Below, piece after piece: positions 1 to 8,676 of a stretch of 64,000 nucleotides of DNA (positions within the stretch are counted from its first letter, which is position 1; each line of letters opens with the position of its first letter). The stretch is taken from positions 543,374 through 607,373 of the forward strand of contig NZ_JABAOB010000004.1 of the NCBI RefSeq assembly GCF_012726295.1. Reading direction: 5' to 3'. The notes beneath the pieces are model-generated. The model was given only the letters and a program-made list of their open reading frames with translations. It ran no database searches and was not told the origin of the DNA. Origin of the DNA: Chitinophaga sp. Ak27. Its GTDB lineage: Bacteria > Bacteroidota > Bacteroidia > Chitinophagales > Chitinophagaceae. A program made the position numbers and the translations under genes.

Positions 1-654
1 GTGAACACCACGCTGGGCCTGCAACGTATGAAATATACCACGCAGATTGAGCACTACGATAATATCTCCGCGCAATTCGATGCGCTCAAACGTATCAATA
101 CGATATTACTGGATTTCTGCCGGGATATATGGACTTACATCTCCATGGACTACTTCAAGCAGAAAATCAAGAAGAATGAAGTAGGTTCTTCTGCAATGCC
201 ACACAAGGTGAACCCGATTGACTTCGAAAATGCCGAAGGTAACCTGGGACTGGCAAATGCCCTCTTTGAGCATCTTAGCGCCAAGTTACCGATCTCCCGT
301 TTACAGCGCGATCTGACCGATTCTACGGTATTGCGTAACCTCGGCGTTCCTTTTGGTCATACCCTGCTGGCTACCAAATCTATCCAGAAAGGATTAGGTA
401 AACTGATCCTGAACGAAGCCAAGCTGAAAGACGACCTGGAAAACAACTGGGCGGTAGTAGCAGAAGCCATTCAAACGGTATTGCGTCGTGAAAACTACCC
501 GCAACCCTACGAAGCCCTGAAGGAGCTGACCCGTGGCGGAGAACAGATTACACAGAAAAGCATGCACAAGTTTGTAGATGGCCTGAAGATCAGCGCTGCA
601 CTGAAGAAAGAACTGAAAGCCATTACGCCACATAACTATACCGGTTTGTGGTAA
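1..654 (+). CDS. purB: Adenylosuccinate lyase, C-terminal part (5' truncated by window edge)
   Basis: Adenylosuccinate lyase removes fumarate from SAICAR and from adenylosuccinate in purine synthesis. The window holds only the last 217 residues of an enzyme usually about 450 long. The fumarase/aspartase-superfamily signature GSSAMPHKVNPIDFENAEGN lies near residues 62-81 of the visible part and contains the mobile-loop catalytic serine. The GTG at base 1 is not a believable start; the reading frame simply enters from outside. A strong intrinsic terminator follows the stop by about 20 bases, so purB ends its transcription unit. Confidence 0.95.
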   Translation: MNTTLGLQRMKYTTQIEHYDNISAQFDALKRINTILLDFCRDIWTYISMDYFKQKIKKNEVGSSAMPHKVNPIDFENAEGNLGLANALFEHLSAKLPISRLQRDLTDSTVLRNLGVPFGHTLLATKSIQKGLGKLILNEAKLKDDLENNWAVVAEAIQTVLRRENYPQPYEALKELTRGGEQITQKSMHKFVDGLKISAALKKELKAITPHNYTGLW

Positions 655-672
655 GCGATATTCCAATAATAG

Positions 673-703
673 AAAAGCTCCGTCCCAGGGACGGAGCTTT
701 TTT
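673..703 (+). terminator. Rho-independent terminator of purB
   Basis: Near-perfect GC-rich inverted repeat (AAAGCTCCGTC / GACGGAGCTTT, small loop) running into TTTTTT, 20 bases after the purB stop. The A-rich left side gives a U-run on the opposite strand too, so it could also stop minus-strand transcripts entering from the 700-960 region. Confidence 0.9.
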
Positions 704-1027
704 GTTAACTCCCGAAAGCAATTTCTGCGATCAATATGTTTGAGTGCATTACTGCGCTTAGGTTAAACAAACGCTGTTCTTGTATTAATTTCTATTTTCT
801 GCTCCCCACTTCCTGTTGTAACTGTAATACCAGCCACAAACCACCTGCATAGGTTGTCATCACCTTGTTATGGGTTTCCCGTGAAATAATTTGCTTGAAA
901 ACTACCGGTATACCGGAGTGGGTAACAACAAGGGGTTAGTTCTAAAAGCGATGCAAATATATAAATATTGATACTATTATAAAATTATCACAGGCATTTT
1001 TTTGTTAATAACTGGTTAAGGAACAGG
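704..1027. other. Long gene-free stretch with a possible minus-strand transcript
   Basis: No convincing protein gene. On the minus strand a -7-like box TATATTTG (954-961) points left. Downstream of it are a hairpin (ACT.CCGG / CCGG.AGT, 901-919), a 7-bp long-range pairing CCTTGTT/AACAAGG (about 863-933), and finally the purB terminator read from the other side. That would give a transcript of about 270 nt. A 47-codon open stretch without an early ATG (about 796-936, minus) is compatible with chance. No -33 TTG element is seen at the right distance. I cannot assign an RNA family. Confidence 0.3.
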
Positions 1028-1111
1028 GCATAAGTGCAAAGTAAAAGCTAGCGAAGCGAATGGCTTGTACCTTTTTAATAGTTTCAATAGCTTTTTGCTT
1101 GCGTTTTATGC
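1028..1111. repeat. Intergenic inverted repeat, AAGCTATTG family, copy 1 (degenerate)
   Basis: Imperfect arms: the left has GCATAA..GCAA..AAAAGCTA, and the right is the complement with TAGCTTTTTGC..TTATGC. The right arm matches the arms of the copies near 5.0, 19.1, 21.1 and 32.4 kb. It lies just beyond the stop codon of yraN and may end its transcript. Confidence 0.6.
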
Positions 1112-1121
1112 TTTCCGCTCA

Positions 1122-1469
1122 TTAGAACACATCTCTCAAATGCATCAGGTCATAGGTGTCGCCATAAAATGTAATGGCGATAATATCGAACCGGATACTT
1201 ACGGGATGGAGTCCATATTGCAGCAAGTAATCGGAGGCTACACTACGGATGTGTTCCTCCTTTTTATAGTTGACCGCCTCTTCCGGCCATCCATAACGAT
1301 CGCTGCAACGCGTTTTTACTTCAATGAAATAGATATTGTTGTCTTTTCCGGCAATGATGTCAATTTCTCTCCGGCCGGACTTCCAGTTGACATGCAACAC
1401 ACTACAGTGGCGGCGCACATAAGCTTGGGCAATGGCTTCGCCCTGCTGGCCCAACGATAAATGATGCAT
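1122..1469 (-). CDS. yraN: YraN/UPF0102 family nuclease-like protein
   Basis: A 115-residue protein of the YraN (UPF0102) family, usually about 120 residues long. It has the restriction-endonuclease-like core: an early GQQGEAIAQAY helix, then a GRREIDIIA strand and YFIEVKTR, i.e. the E...D...ExK arrangement of a PD-(D/E)xK fold. The cellular substrate is not established; Holliday-junction-like or DNA-processing roles have been proposed for the family. It is divergent from manA, with 136 bases between the start codons. A 131-codon ORF on the opposite strand is only its shadow. Confidence 0.9.
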   Translation of the reverse strand: MHHLSLGQQGEAIAQAYVRRHCSVLHVNWKSGRREIDIIAGKDNNIYFIEVKTRCSDRYGWPEEAVNYKKEEHIRSVASDYLLQYGLHPVSIRFDIIAITFYGDTYDLMHLRDVF

Positions 1470-1540
1470 ATATTTTCAGGGTTAGGTATCACAAACTGCT
1501 AAGCAGGAATAATCAAGGGAAAAATATTCTACTTAACACC

Positions 1541-1548
1541 TATTTTTG
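1541..1548 (+). promoter_or_regulatory. -7 promoter element of manA
   Basis: TATTTTTG matches the Bacteroidota -7 consensus TAnnTTTG, 57 bases before the manA ATG. No clear -33 TTG is present. Confidence 0.45.
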
Positions 1549-1605
1549 CAGGCATATAAATTTATTCATTCTCGGCTATTTAACAAGTAAAACAGATAAC
1601 CATAT

Positions 1606-2808
1606 ATGAACTTATTCAGACTGGAAGGAAAAGTGCAGCATTATGCATGGGGAGGATATACCTACATTCCTGAATTACTGGGCATTACGCCTACTGATCA
1701 ACCTAGTGCAGAGTACTGGATGGGTGCGCACCCCAGCGCTCCTTCCCTCATTACTACAGCCACCGGCCAGGAACCGCTGAACCAGCTGATACAGCTGGAT
1801 CCAGCCAATATTACCGGCCCGGCTGTATGGGAAAAATTCAAAGAGCTGCCCTTTCTTTTTAAGATACTGGATGTAAAAGACATGTTGTCTATACAGGTAC
1901 ATCCTACTAAAAGCGAAGCAGAGAAAGGGTTTGCCAGGGAAAATGCCGAAGGTATTCCGCTGAATGCTCCTAACCGCAATTACAAAGACGACAACCATAA
2001 ACCTGAAATTATGGTGGCGCTGAGTGAATTTTACCTGTTACATGGCTTTCTGCCACATGCACAGTTGCAGGAGGTATTAAATGCCGTACCGGAGTTTACT
2101 TCACTGGTAAGCATATACGAAAATGAAGGTTATTTCGGTTTGTATAAGAATGTAATGGAGATGCCGCAATCGTTGGTGAATATTATTCTCCGACCGCTGA
2201 CCGATCGCCTCATACCGCTGTATAAAACTAACCAGTTAGCGAAAACAGATCCGGGCTTCTGGGCTGCCCGTGCCGTGTTAAATGATCCTAACAGTAAGGA
2301 TAAGCTGGACAGGGGTATCTTTTCCATCTACTTTTTTAATATTATGCAGGTACAACCCGGTGATGCCGTATTCCAGGATGCGGGCGTACCACATGCCTAT
2401 CTCGAAGGACAGAACGTAGAGCTGATGGCCAATTCAGATAACGTACTGCGTGGTGGTCTTACTCCCAAACACGTAGATGTGCCGGAGTTGCTGAAACATA
2501 CTCGTTTTGAAGGTATCCACCCACATATCATCAAGGGCGATCTGAGTGCCGACGGACTGGAAAGAATTTATCCATCGCCTGCTCCCGATTTTGAAGTAAG
2601 TAAAATAAATATCTCCGAAGGACAAACCTATCAGCATACGGCCCGGGCGGCAGAAATCCTGATCGTGATAAATGGTAGTGCTACTATTAAAGGAGAAGAC
2701 ACTATTTCCGTGCAGAAAGGCCAATGCGTTTTCACTGCCTACAATGCTACCTACCAGATTACCGGCAATGCGGAGATTTTCAAGGCTACTGCGGGAAGAC
2801 TCAAATAA
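1606..2808 (+). CDS. manA: Mannose-6-phosphate isomerase, class I
   Basis: Zinc-dependent interconversion of fructose-6-P and mannose-6-P, feeding GDP-mannose and mannose catabolism. At 400 residues it is the usual length for type I PMI. The N-terminus (VQHYAWGG) is typical. The cupin metal site is visible as QVHPTKSEAE (about residues 98-107), followed by a conserved KPE segment (DDNHKPEIMVAL) and the DAGVPHAYLEG motif about two thirds along. The ATG follows a TAnnTTTG-type box. Monocistronic, ending at a bidirectional terminator shared with the convergent AraC gene. Confidence 0.96.
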   Translation: MNLFRLEGKVQHYAWGGYTYIPELLGITPTDQPSAEYWMGAHPSAPSLITTATGQEPLNQLIQLDPANITGPAVWEKFKELPFLFKILDVKDMLSIQVHPTKSEAEKGFARENAEGIPLNAPNRNYKDDNHKPEIMVALSEFYLLHGFLPHAQLQEVLNAVPEFTSLVSIYENEGYFGLYKNVMEMPQSLVNIILRPLTDRLIPLYKTNQLAKTDPGFWAARAVLNDPNSKDKLDRGIFSIYFFNIMQVQPGDAVFQDAGVPHAYLEGQNVELMANSDNVLRGGLTPKHVDVPELLKHTRFEGIHPHIIKGDLSADGLERIYPSPAPDFEVSKINISEGQTYQHTARAAEILIVINGSATIKGEDTISVQKGQCVFTAYNATYQITGNAEIFKATAGRLK

Positions 2809-2861
2809 AACCGGCCCTGAAATGGTGATACAGATGATTAAAAAATAAAAATAGCATGATT

Positions 2862-2896
2862 AAAACAGTAGCAGGTTCACTCTTGCTACTGTTTTT
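2862..2896. terminator. Bidirectional terminator between manA and the AraC gene
   Basis: 12-bp perfect stem AAAACAGTAGCA / TGCTACTGTTTT with a 10-base loop and T runs on both strands, in the convergent gap. Confidence 0.85.
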
Positions 2897-2918
2897 CCGT
2901 TTATTTAAACGAGTTCAT

Positions 2919-3815
2919 TTAATTCATCATCCGGTAATCATTAGGCGTAATGCCTACTTTTTGTTTGAATAAACGCGTGAAATGCTGCGGGTATTTAAAC
3001 CCTAATTCGTAAGCAATTTCACTCGCGGATTTATTCCTGTCAAACAGTCTGTCTTTTGCCACCTCTATCACTTTTGACTGAATGTATTCCAGCGCAGATT
3101 TGCCTGTTTCTTTCTTCACCAAATCACCAAAATAGTTGGGGGATAAATGCAGGGCTTCGGCACAATAAGCTACGGAAGGCAAGCCCTCGTTCTGCGGTTT
3201 ATCGGATAAAAAATAGCCGTTCAATATGTATTCAAACCGTTCCAGGATTCCTTTATTTGCATTGTCGCGCGTAATAAACTGGCGGTCGTAAAAACGGATG
3301 CAGTAATTGAGCAGCAACCCGATGTTGGATGCAATCAGTCCTTTACTGTGTTTGTCTATATTTTGATCTAGTTCATACTCAATTTTTAAGAAGCAATCAA
3401 TCACGATACTCCTCTCTTTATCCGACAGGTGAAGCGCTTCGTTTACATTGTACGAAAAGAAAGAATAATCCTGAATCTGTTTACCCAATGGCGTACCATT
3501 TATCAGGTCGGGATGAAAGAGTAATACCCAGCCTTTCGGAGCAAATAGTTCAAAGCCAGGTTGCACACCTACTACCTGTCCGGGCGCTATAAATATCAGA
3601 CTTCCTTCCTGGTAATCATAGTGCCTTCTTCCATAGCGCAATTGGCCATAGTTAAGTTCTTTAAGCCCCACTGCATACAAACCAAAGTTGAATGATTTGG
3701 CAGGCATCGGTTGCGCTCTAGAGAGGTCAATTACTGTAACCAGGGGATGTTTGGTAGTTACGCCCCGTATGGCATTGTAGTGCGCGATGCTACCAATTTT
3801 TACGATCTCTTCCAT
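2919..3815 (-). CDS. AraC/XylS family transcriptional regulator
   Basis: 298 residues. The N-terminal about 170 residues form a cupin-like ligand domain (EGSLIFIAPGQVVGV). The last about 100 hold the double helix-turn-helix: AEALHLSPNYFGDLVKKETG for the first and SASEIAYELGFKYPQHFTRLFKQ for the second, ending in GITPNDYR as is typical of AraC proteins. It is divergent from the aldo/keto reductase at 3967 and is probably its regulator, a pairing common in Bacteroidota. The effector is unknown. Confidence 0.93.
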   Translation of the reverse strand: MEEIVKIGSIAHYNAIRGVTTKHPLVTVIDLSRAQPMPAKSFNFGLYAVGLKELNYGQLRYGRRHYDYQEGSLIFIAPGQVVGVQPGFELFAPKGWVLLFHPDLINGTPLGKQIQDYSFFSYNVNEALHLSDKERSIVIDCFLKIEYELDQNIDKHSKGLIASNIGLLLNYCIRFYDRQFITRDNANKGILERFEYILNGYFLSDKPQNEGLPSVAYCAEALHLSPNYFGDLVKKETGKSALEYIQSKVIEVAKDRLFDRNKSASEIAYELGFKYPQHFTRLFKQKVGITPNDYRMMN

Positions 3816-3835
3816 ACCTTATTCTTTTATCGTTA

Positions 3836-3948
3836 CAAATTTACAGGTTCCGGTAAGCCTTTTTGATACCAACCTTCCCGATCAGTAAAACTGGTTAGAA
3901 AACCAGTAATGTGTATACAAGGCCAGCTTGCCCTTCTTCATAATTTTG
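3836..3948. promoter_or_regulatory. Divergent control region: two -7 boxes and a palindromic operator candidate
   Basis: TAAATTTG on the minus strand (3836-3843) for the AraC gene and TAATTTTG on the plus strand (3941-3948) for the reductase both fit TAnnTTTG. Between them lies a perfect 7-bp inverted repeat, ACTGGTT-N4-AACCAGT (3890-3907), well placed as a regulator site. The assignment of the palindrome to the AraC protein is inferred from position. Confidence 0.5.
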
Positions 3949-3966
3949 GAGCAGAAAACATATAAA

Positions 3967-4950
3967 ATGAAAACACGACAATTAGGCGCCTCAGGATTAG
4001 AAGTATCCGAACTTGGTTTCGGCTGCATGGGGTTAAGCCATGGCTATGGGCCGGCAACAAATGAAAATGATGCCATTGCACTCATTCAAAAAGCCTATGA
4101 ATCAGGCATTACTTTCTTTGATACTGCAGAAGTATATGGACAGGGCGCCAACGAACGGTTGGTAGGAAAAGCATTGCACGATGTTCGTGATAAAGTAATC
4201 ATCGCTACCAAGTTTGGCTTTAGAAACGGTAAGCATACAGATGGTTTGGATAGTCGCCCGGAACGCATCAGGCAGGTGGTGGAAACCTCGCTCCGGCATC
4301 TGCAAACCGACTATATCGACTTGTTTTATCAACACCGTGTGGACCCGAATGTCCCTATTGAAGAAGTTGCAGGAGCCGTAAAAGATTTGATCGCCGAAGG
4401 TAAAGTAAAATACTTCGGTATGAGTGAAGCCGGCTTGCAAAGTATACGCAGGGCGCATGCCGTACAACCTGTAGCAGCCCTGCAAAGCGAGTATTCCATG
4501 TTCTGGCGCGAACCTGAAGAAGAAATCATCCCGCTGCTTGAAGAATTGGGCATTGGCTTCGTTCCGTTTAGTCCGCTGGGCAAAGGATTTTTAACGGGTA
4601 AGATGAATGCAGGCACCGAATTTGACCAGACCGATGCCAGAAATATCCTCCCTCGTTTTACCAAAGAAAACCGTGAAGCGAATCAAACCATTGTTGACCT
4701 TGTAATAAAGATTGCGGGAGAACAGCACGCAACGCCAGCGCAGGTTGCATTGGCATGGCTGCTGGCGCAAAAGTCGTGGATTGTACCGATTCCGGGAACC
4801 ACAAAAATGACTCGCTTAGAAGAAAATATAGTTGGTGCCAACATCACCTTAAGCGATGATGATTTAGCCAATATCAATAAGGCGTTGGACAACATCAGTC
4901 TTCAGGGAGAACGCTATCCCGCAAGCATGGCAGGCCTCCAAGGCAGGTAA
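3967..4950 (+). CDS. Aldo/keto reductase
   Basis: NAD(P)H-dependent oxidoreductase of the AKR superfamily, 327 residues from the chosen ATG (MKTRQLG). An upstream in-frame ATG at 3928 would place the -7 box inside the gene, so the later start is preferred. The catalytic tetrad is visible: Asp and Tyr in FFDTAEVYG, Lys in VIIATKFGF, His in DLFYQHRVD. The cofactor-binding C-terminal segment VPIPGTTKMTRLEEN is present. It resembles YdbC/IolS-type reductases; the substrate cannot be read from sequence. Confidence 0.94.
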   Translation: MKTRQLGASGLEVSELGFGCMGLSHGYGPATNENDAIALIQKAYESGITFFDTAEVYGQGANERLVGKALHDVRDKVIIATKFGFRNGKHTDGLDSRPERIRQVVETSLRHLQTDYIDLFYQHRVDPNVPIEEVAGAVKDLIAEGKVKYFGMSEAGLQSIRRAHAVQPVAALQSEYSMFWREPEEEIIPLLEELGIGFVPFSPLGKGFLTGKMNAGTEFDQTDARNILPRFTKENREANQTIVDLVIKIAGEQHATPAQVALAWLLAQKSWIVPIPGTTKMTRLEENIVGANITLSDDDLANINKALDNISLQGERYPASMAGLQGR

Positions 4951-5018
4951 GCATCGGGTTCTTCTGAGATAACGATCCTTTTTTTGTATCGCTATTTCAG
5001 GACCAGGCAATGGCATTC

Positions 5019-5068
5019 ATAAAAAAGCTATTGAAAACGGCAATCGCCTTTTCAATAGCTTTTTTTAT
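5019..5068. repeat. Intergenic inverted repeat / bidirectional terminator, AAGCTATTG family, copy 2
   Basis: Almost perfect 19-bp arms (ATAAAAAAGCTATTGAAAA and its complement, one extra T) with a short loop, between two convergent genes. The stem carries T-runs on both strands, so it should work as a terminator in both directions. Its arm core is shared with copies near 1.0, 19.1, 21.1 and 32.4 kb. Confidence 0.85.
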
Positions 5069-5078
5069 GGGCGACTTA

Positions 5079-6026
5079 TCAGATAATAATCACCGTCTTT
5101 CCCTTGCCTTTCGCCTGGCGGCTCAGGGCAATAGCGGCCGGTACGTCCTCCAGTCTGATTTTATTTTCTACGGGTACCTGTAATTCGCCCCGGTCAATAA
5201 TGAGTGATAGTGTATCGAGGGAAGCGGCACTTCCTTTGGTTTCGAAATTGCCTCCATGAATACTCCTGGCTTTGAGGGCGGCTTCGTCGGCTACAAACAT
5301 GGTAGTCAGTGCTCCCCCGCCGGGTCTTACCAGGTCAAGATTAGCAGTAAACCCGGCGCCATCGCTGGCCACATCAATCAATCCATCTACGCCACCGGGG
5401 TATTTAGCTTTCACCTGTTGAGCCAGGGGAGCAGTTTTATAGTTAATTGTTACCGTGGCGCCCAGCTTTTTCATTCTCTCAGCGGCAGCATCATCGCCCA
5501 CAGTAGCTATTACATGAATACCCTGTAATTTTGCCAACTGTACAGTAAAAGATCCTACGCCGCCGGTAGCGCCCACCACCAGCAGGGTATCACCTTCCTG
5601 CAGGTCCAGGTGATCCAGCATTTGCTGGGCCGTCATGCCGGAAGTAGGCACTGCTGCGGCTTCAGCAGCCGACAGGCTGGACGGCGCCAGTGTAAGCCCT
5701 GATTTCTCCGGAACGATAGCATATTCGGCATAGGAACCTTCTCCGATAGGTGCATGAATAAACTGGCCATATACCTTATCGCCTTTTTTAAACCGGGTAA
5801 CCCCTTCTCCTACTTCTTCCACGGTCCCTGCGCCATCTACGCCCATGATGAGCGGGAACTGATGCGGCATAGCTCCATCCATAATGCCATCGACCATTTT
5901 CCAGTCGAAGGGATTGATGCCGGCAGCGGCTACTTTAATCAACACCGTGCCTGGCCGCACTGCTGGCTTGGGTAAATCCATCACTGCGGGAATGTCTTTG
6001 AATTTCGATACGGCAACCGCTTTCAT
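5079..6026 (-). CDS. NADP-dependent oxidoreductase, MDR/quinone oxidoreductase type
   Basis: 315-residue zinc-independent medium-chain dehydrogenase/reductase. It has an N-terminal GroES-like domain (AAGINPFDWKMVDG, MGVDGAGTVEEVG) and a Rossmann domain with VVGATGGVGSFTVQLAK as the NADPH-binding loop. The family reduces quinones or enones; the exact substrate is unknown. It starts 46 bases after the pnkp stop on the same strand, so read-through from the RNA-repair operon is possible. It ends at the copy 2 inverted repeat. Confidence 0.92.
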   Translation of the reverse strand: MKAVAVSKFKDIPAVMDLPKPAVRPGTVLIKVAAAGINPFDWKMVDGIMDGAMPHQFPLIMGVDGAGTVEEVGEGVTRFKKGDKVYGQFIHAPIGEGSYAEYAIVPEKSGLTLAPSSLSAAEAAAVPTSGMTAQQMLDHLDLQEGDTLLVVGATGGVGSFTVQLAKLQGIHVIATVGDDAAAERMKKLGATVTINYKTAPLAQQVKAKYPGGVDGLIDVASDGAGFTANLDLVRPGGGALTTMFVADEAALKARSIHGGNFETKGSAASLDTLSLIIDRGELQVPVENKIRLEDVPAAIALSRQAKGKGKTVIII

Positions 6027-6072
6027 AAGAATGATTTTAATATGTAGAAAGATATATTGACTATGCTGGAGT

Positions 6073-8676
6073 TTACAATCGTGGATCTACCGCCTCACTC
6101 TCTAATGCTAAAATAGCAAATACACATTGATGTACCAGCTGCAAAGGCGCTTTATTTACAAATCGCTCCAGCGCTTCCAATCCCAGGGCGAATTCGCGTA
6201 ATGCCAGCGATCGTTTCCCGGAGAGCTTACGGCCGCGCAGACGCAGTAAATTTTCTTCGGCGTCATATTCAGGTCCATATATAATCCGCAGGTATTCTTT
6301 TCCACGGATTTTAATCGCCGGTTGGATCAGCCCTTTGCCATCTTTGCTAAGGAACGTATATGGTTTGATGACCATTCCCTCGCCCCCGGCAGCCGTCAGC
6401 TGCTGCCACCAGGTAATAACCGCCTTTTCGCTTTCGGCATCCCCGATATCTGCCAACAGATAAGGCGTAGCGAGCAGTATTTGTTCATCACCGGCACAAA
6501 TATTTTTAATGGCAGACATATGCCATTCATGGTCTTTGTCGAAGTACGTTTTTCCCTCCGTGGCCATGATATGAAACGGCGCCAGTTTATAGTCGCTGAG
6601 ATCATTTACCGGCCAGCAATACTGCCGGTAGGCATCTACATACTTCGTAGTCTGCTCCTGGCGCAGGCTGTACTTGTCGAGCAAAGCCTGTGCAGGCGCA
6701 CCATTGGATACTGCCTGCTGTAAAGCGTTAATTACTTGCGGTAGTGCATGGCCGGCGGCAGCACCAACTGCTGCATACTGATTTTGCAGCAATGCCTGGG
6801 CTTTGGCGCTCCAGGGCATTAGTTCCGCATCGAGGCATACCCAGTCGGTATTGAAATTTTCATAAAAACCGGTATTAATCAACGCTGTATTGACACGGGC
6901 TATAAATGCCTGTTCCGTTTGTTTATCGGTAAAGAAGGCGCGTCCGGTCCGCGTATATACGATTCCGTTACCTTCTCCTGTTACCCCAAAACGGGCAGTT
7001 GCTGCTGCCTCATCCCGGCATACAATTACTACAGCGCGGGATCCCATATGTTTGGTTTCACAGATCACTTTTTTGATCCCGGCGTCCCGGAAATATTGCA
7101 GGCCTTCTGCGGGATGTTCCAGCATGCCTGGCTCCTGGCTGGTTTCAGCAGGCGACATCGTAGGAGGCAAATAAATCAGCCATTTCGGGTTCACTGCAAA
7201 GCGGCTCATCACTTCCAGCGCAGCGATGTTGTTTTCTTCCCTGATGGTGATGTTGTGACTATAGCGCGTTTCAAGGATTTGTTTGCCTGTAAAATCGGCA
7301 ATATCCAATACGCCATCGTATTGCTGTTGCACGCTGAGCGCGCTCCCTTCATTATAGCCAATCGGGCGGGCTGGTACCGCGTATTCTTCCAGTGCAGGCA
7401 CGCTTACCAGCTCCCTTTCGGGGTAACGCAGGGCAGTCAGCGATGCGCCAAATACGCAACCTGTATCTATATCGATGGTGTTATTTAACCATTGAGCTGC
7501 GGGTACCGGGGTATGCCCGTATACTACCATGGCGCGGCCTTTGTATTCCAGCGCCCAGTTATATCTTACCGGGAGGCCGAATTCATCTGTTTCCCCGGTA
7601 GTTTCGCCATACAGGCAAAATTCCCTTACGGCGCCGGAGCCGCGTCCCTGCATACTTTCTTTCAGGCCGGCATGTGCTACCACCAGCTTGCCATCGTCTA
7701 ACACATAATGACTTACCAGCCCGTCAATAAATGATTTAACGGATTCCAGGAAAGCGGGCGTTTCGCCTGCCAGCTGGGCTACGGTTTGTTCCAGGCCATG
7801 CCTTAGCTGTACGTTTTTACCGTTGAGATAGCGGAGTAGTTTCGCATCGTGGTTACCCGGCACACATAAAGCCTGGCCATTGCCCACCATATTCATCACC
7901 AGGCGCAACACCTGTGGCGACTTCGGCCCACGATCTACCAGGTCGCCCACGAATACAGGTTTGCGGATAAGCATATGACCTTCGGCGGTAACGGTGGTGG
8001 CGGCACTGATCAGCGCCGCATTTTCCTTATCCACCTGGTAGCCCAGGGTATCCAGCAGGGTGCATAGTTCGTCGTAACAGCCGTGTACATCCCCGATAAT
8101 ATCGAAGGGTCCGTGCTCCTCTTTCTTATTGTTATAGAGCGGCGTGCGGGTAATGGTTTCCAGCATAGCCACCTCTTCTTCTGTGCGCATCTCGAAAATA
8201 TGGCGGTAGCCTTCTTCCCGCAGTCCGCGTAATCCGCGCTTCAGCTGACTGATCTGCTGGGGAATAACATGGGCGCCGAAATTGCGATCGCTGCGCAACT
8301 CGTTTCGGTCCTGGCAAACCCGTTCGGGCATGTTCAATACAATGGCCACCGGCAACACGTGGTATTCGCGGGCCAATCGCACCCATTCCTTCCGGGATTC
8401 CGGCTGCACATTGGTAGCGTCAATCACCGTGAGCAATCCCAGTTTGAGACGTTTGGCAGCAATAAAACGAACTACTTCAAAGGCATCTGCCGATACCGCC
8501 TGGTTATTTTCATCGTCACTGATCAGTCCCCGGCAAACGTCGGAGGAAATGACTTCCGTAGGCTTAAAGAATTTGCGGGCAAAAGTGGATTTTCCGGCGC
8601 CGGAAGGGCCGATTAATAAAACCAACGATAATTCTGGTATAGAGATATGTGATAGTTTAGTATTTCTTCGGGACAT
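6073..8676 (-). CDS. pnkp: Polynucleotide kinase-phosphatase-ligase (RNA repair enzyme Pnkp)
   Basis: 867-residue tri-functional RNA end-healing and sealing enzyme, close to the 870 of the Clostridium thermocellum prototype. The N-terminal 5' kinase has Walker A GPSGAGKST (K29). The central metallophosphoesterase has GDVHG (D196, H198), GDLVDRGP and GNHD, and removes 2',3'-cyclic phosphate or 3'-phosphate. The C-terminal nucleotidyltransferase/ligase has the adenylation lysine K542 in KHMGSR. The start overlaps the preceding rlaP-like gene by 20 bases. In the known system Pnkp needs Hen1 to seal; hen1 is the first gene of this operon. Confidence 0.96.
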   Translation of the reverse strand: MSRRNTKLSHISIPELSLVLLIGPSGAGKSTFARKFFKPTEVISSDVCRGLISDDENNQAVSADAFEVVRFIAAKRLKLGLLTVIDATNVQPESRKEWVRLAREYHVLPVAIVLNMPERVCQDRNELRSDRNFGAHVIPQQISQLKRGLRGLREEGYRHIFEMRTEEEVAMLETITRTPLYNNKKEEHGPFDIIGDVHGCYDELCTLLDTLGYQVDKENAALISAATTVTAEGHMLIRKPVFVGDLVDRGPKSPQVLRLVMNMVGNGQALCVPGNHDAKLLRYLNGKNVQLRHGLEQTVAQLAGETPAFLESVKSFIDGLVSHYVLDDGKLVVAHAGLKESMQGRGSGAVREFCLYGETTGETDEFGLPVRYNWALEYKGRAMVVYGHTPVPAAQWLNNTIDIDTGCVFGASLTALRYPERELVSVPALEEYAVPARPIGYNEGSALSVQQQYDGVLDIADFTGKQILETRYSHNITIREENNIAALEVMSRFAVNPKWLIYLPPTMSPAETSQEPGMLEHPAEGLQYFRDAGIKKVICETKHMGSRAVVIVCRDEAAATARFGVTGEGNGIVYTRTGRAFFTDKQTEQAFIARVNTALINTGFYENFNTDWVCLDAELMPWSAKAQALLQNQYAAVGAAAGHALPQVINALQQAVSNGAPAQALLDKYSLRQEQTTKYVDAYRQYCWPVNDLSDYKLAPFHIMATEGKTYFDKDHEWHMSAIKNICAGDEQILLATPYLLADIGDAESEKAVITWWQQLTAAGGEGMVIKPYTFLSKDGKGLIQPAIKIRGKEYLRIIYGPEYDAEENLLRLRGRKLSGKRSLALREFALGLEALERFVNKAPLQLVHQCVFAILALESEAVDPRL

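Noticed and set aside
796..936. Open 47-codon stretch on the minus strand and an SRP-like GGGGAGCAG string
   Set aside because: No start codon early in the frame; the GGAA loop does not close with paired bases as in SRP RNA, so neither a gene nor a 4.5S RNA could be supported.
1065..1460. 131-codon ORF on the plus strand
   Set aside because: Antisense to yraN, whose protein has clear family motifs.
6919..7488. 189-codon ORF opposite pnkp
   Set aside because: Lies inside the pnkp ligase/phosphatase region; composition is that of an antisense frame.
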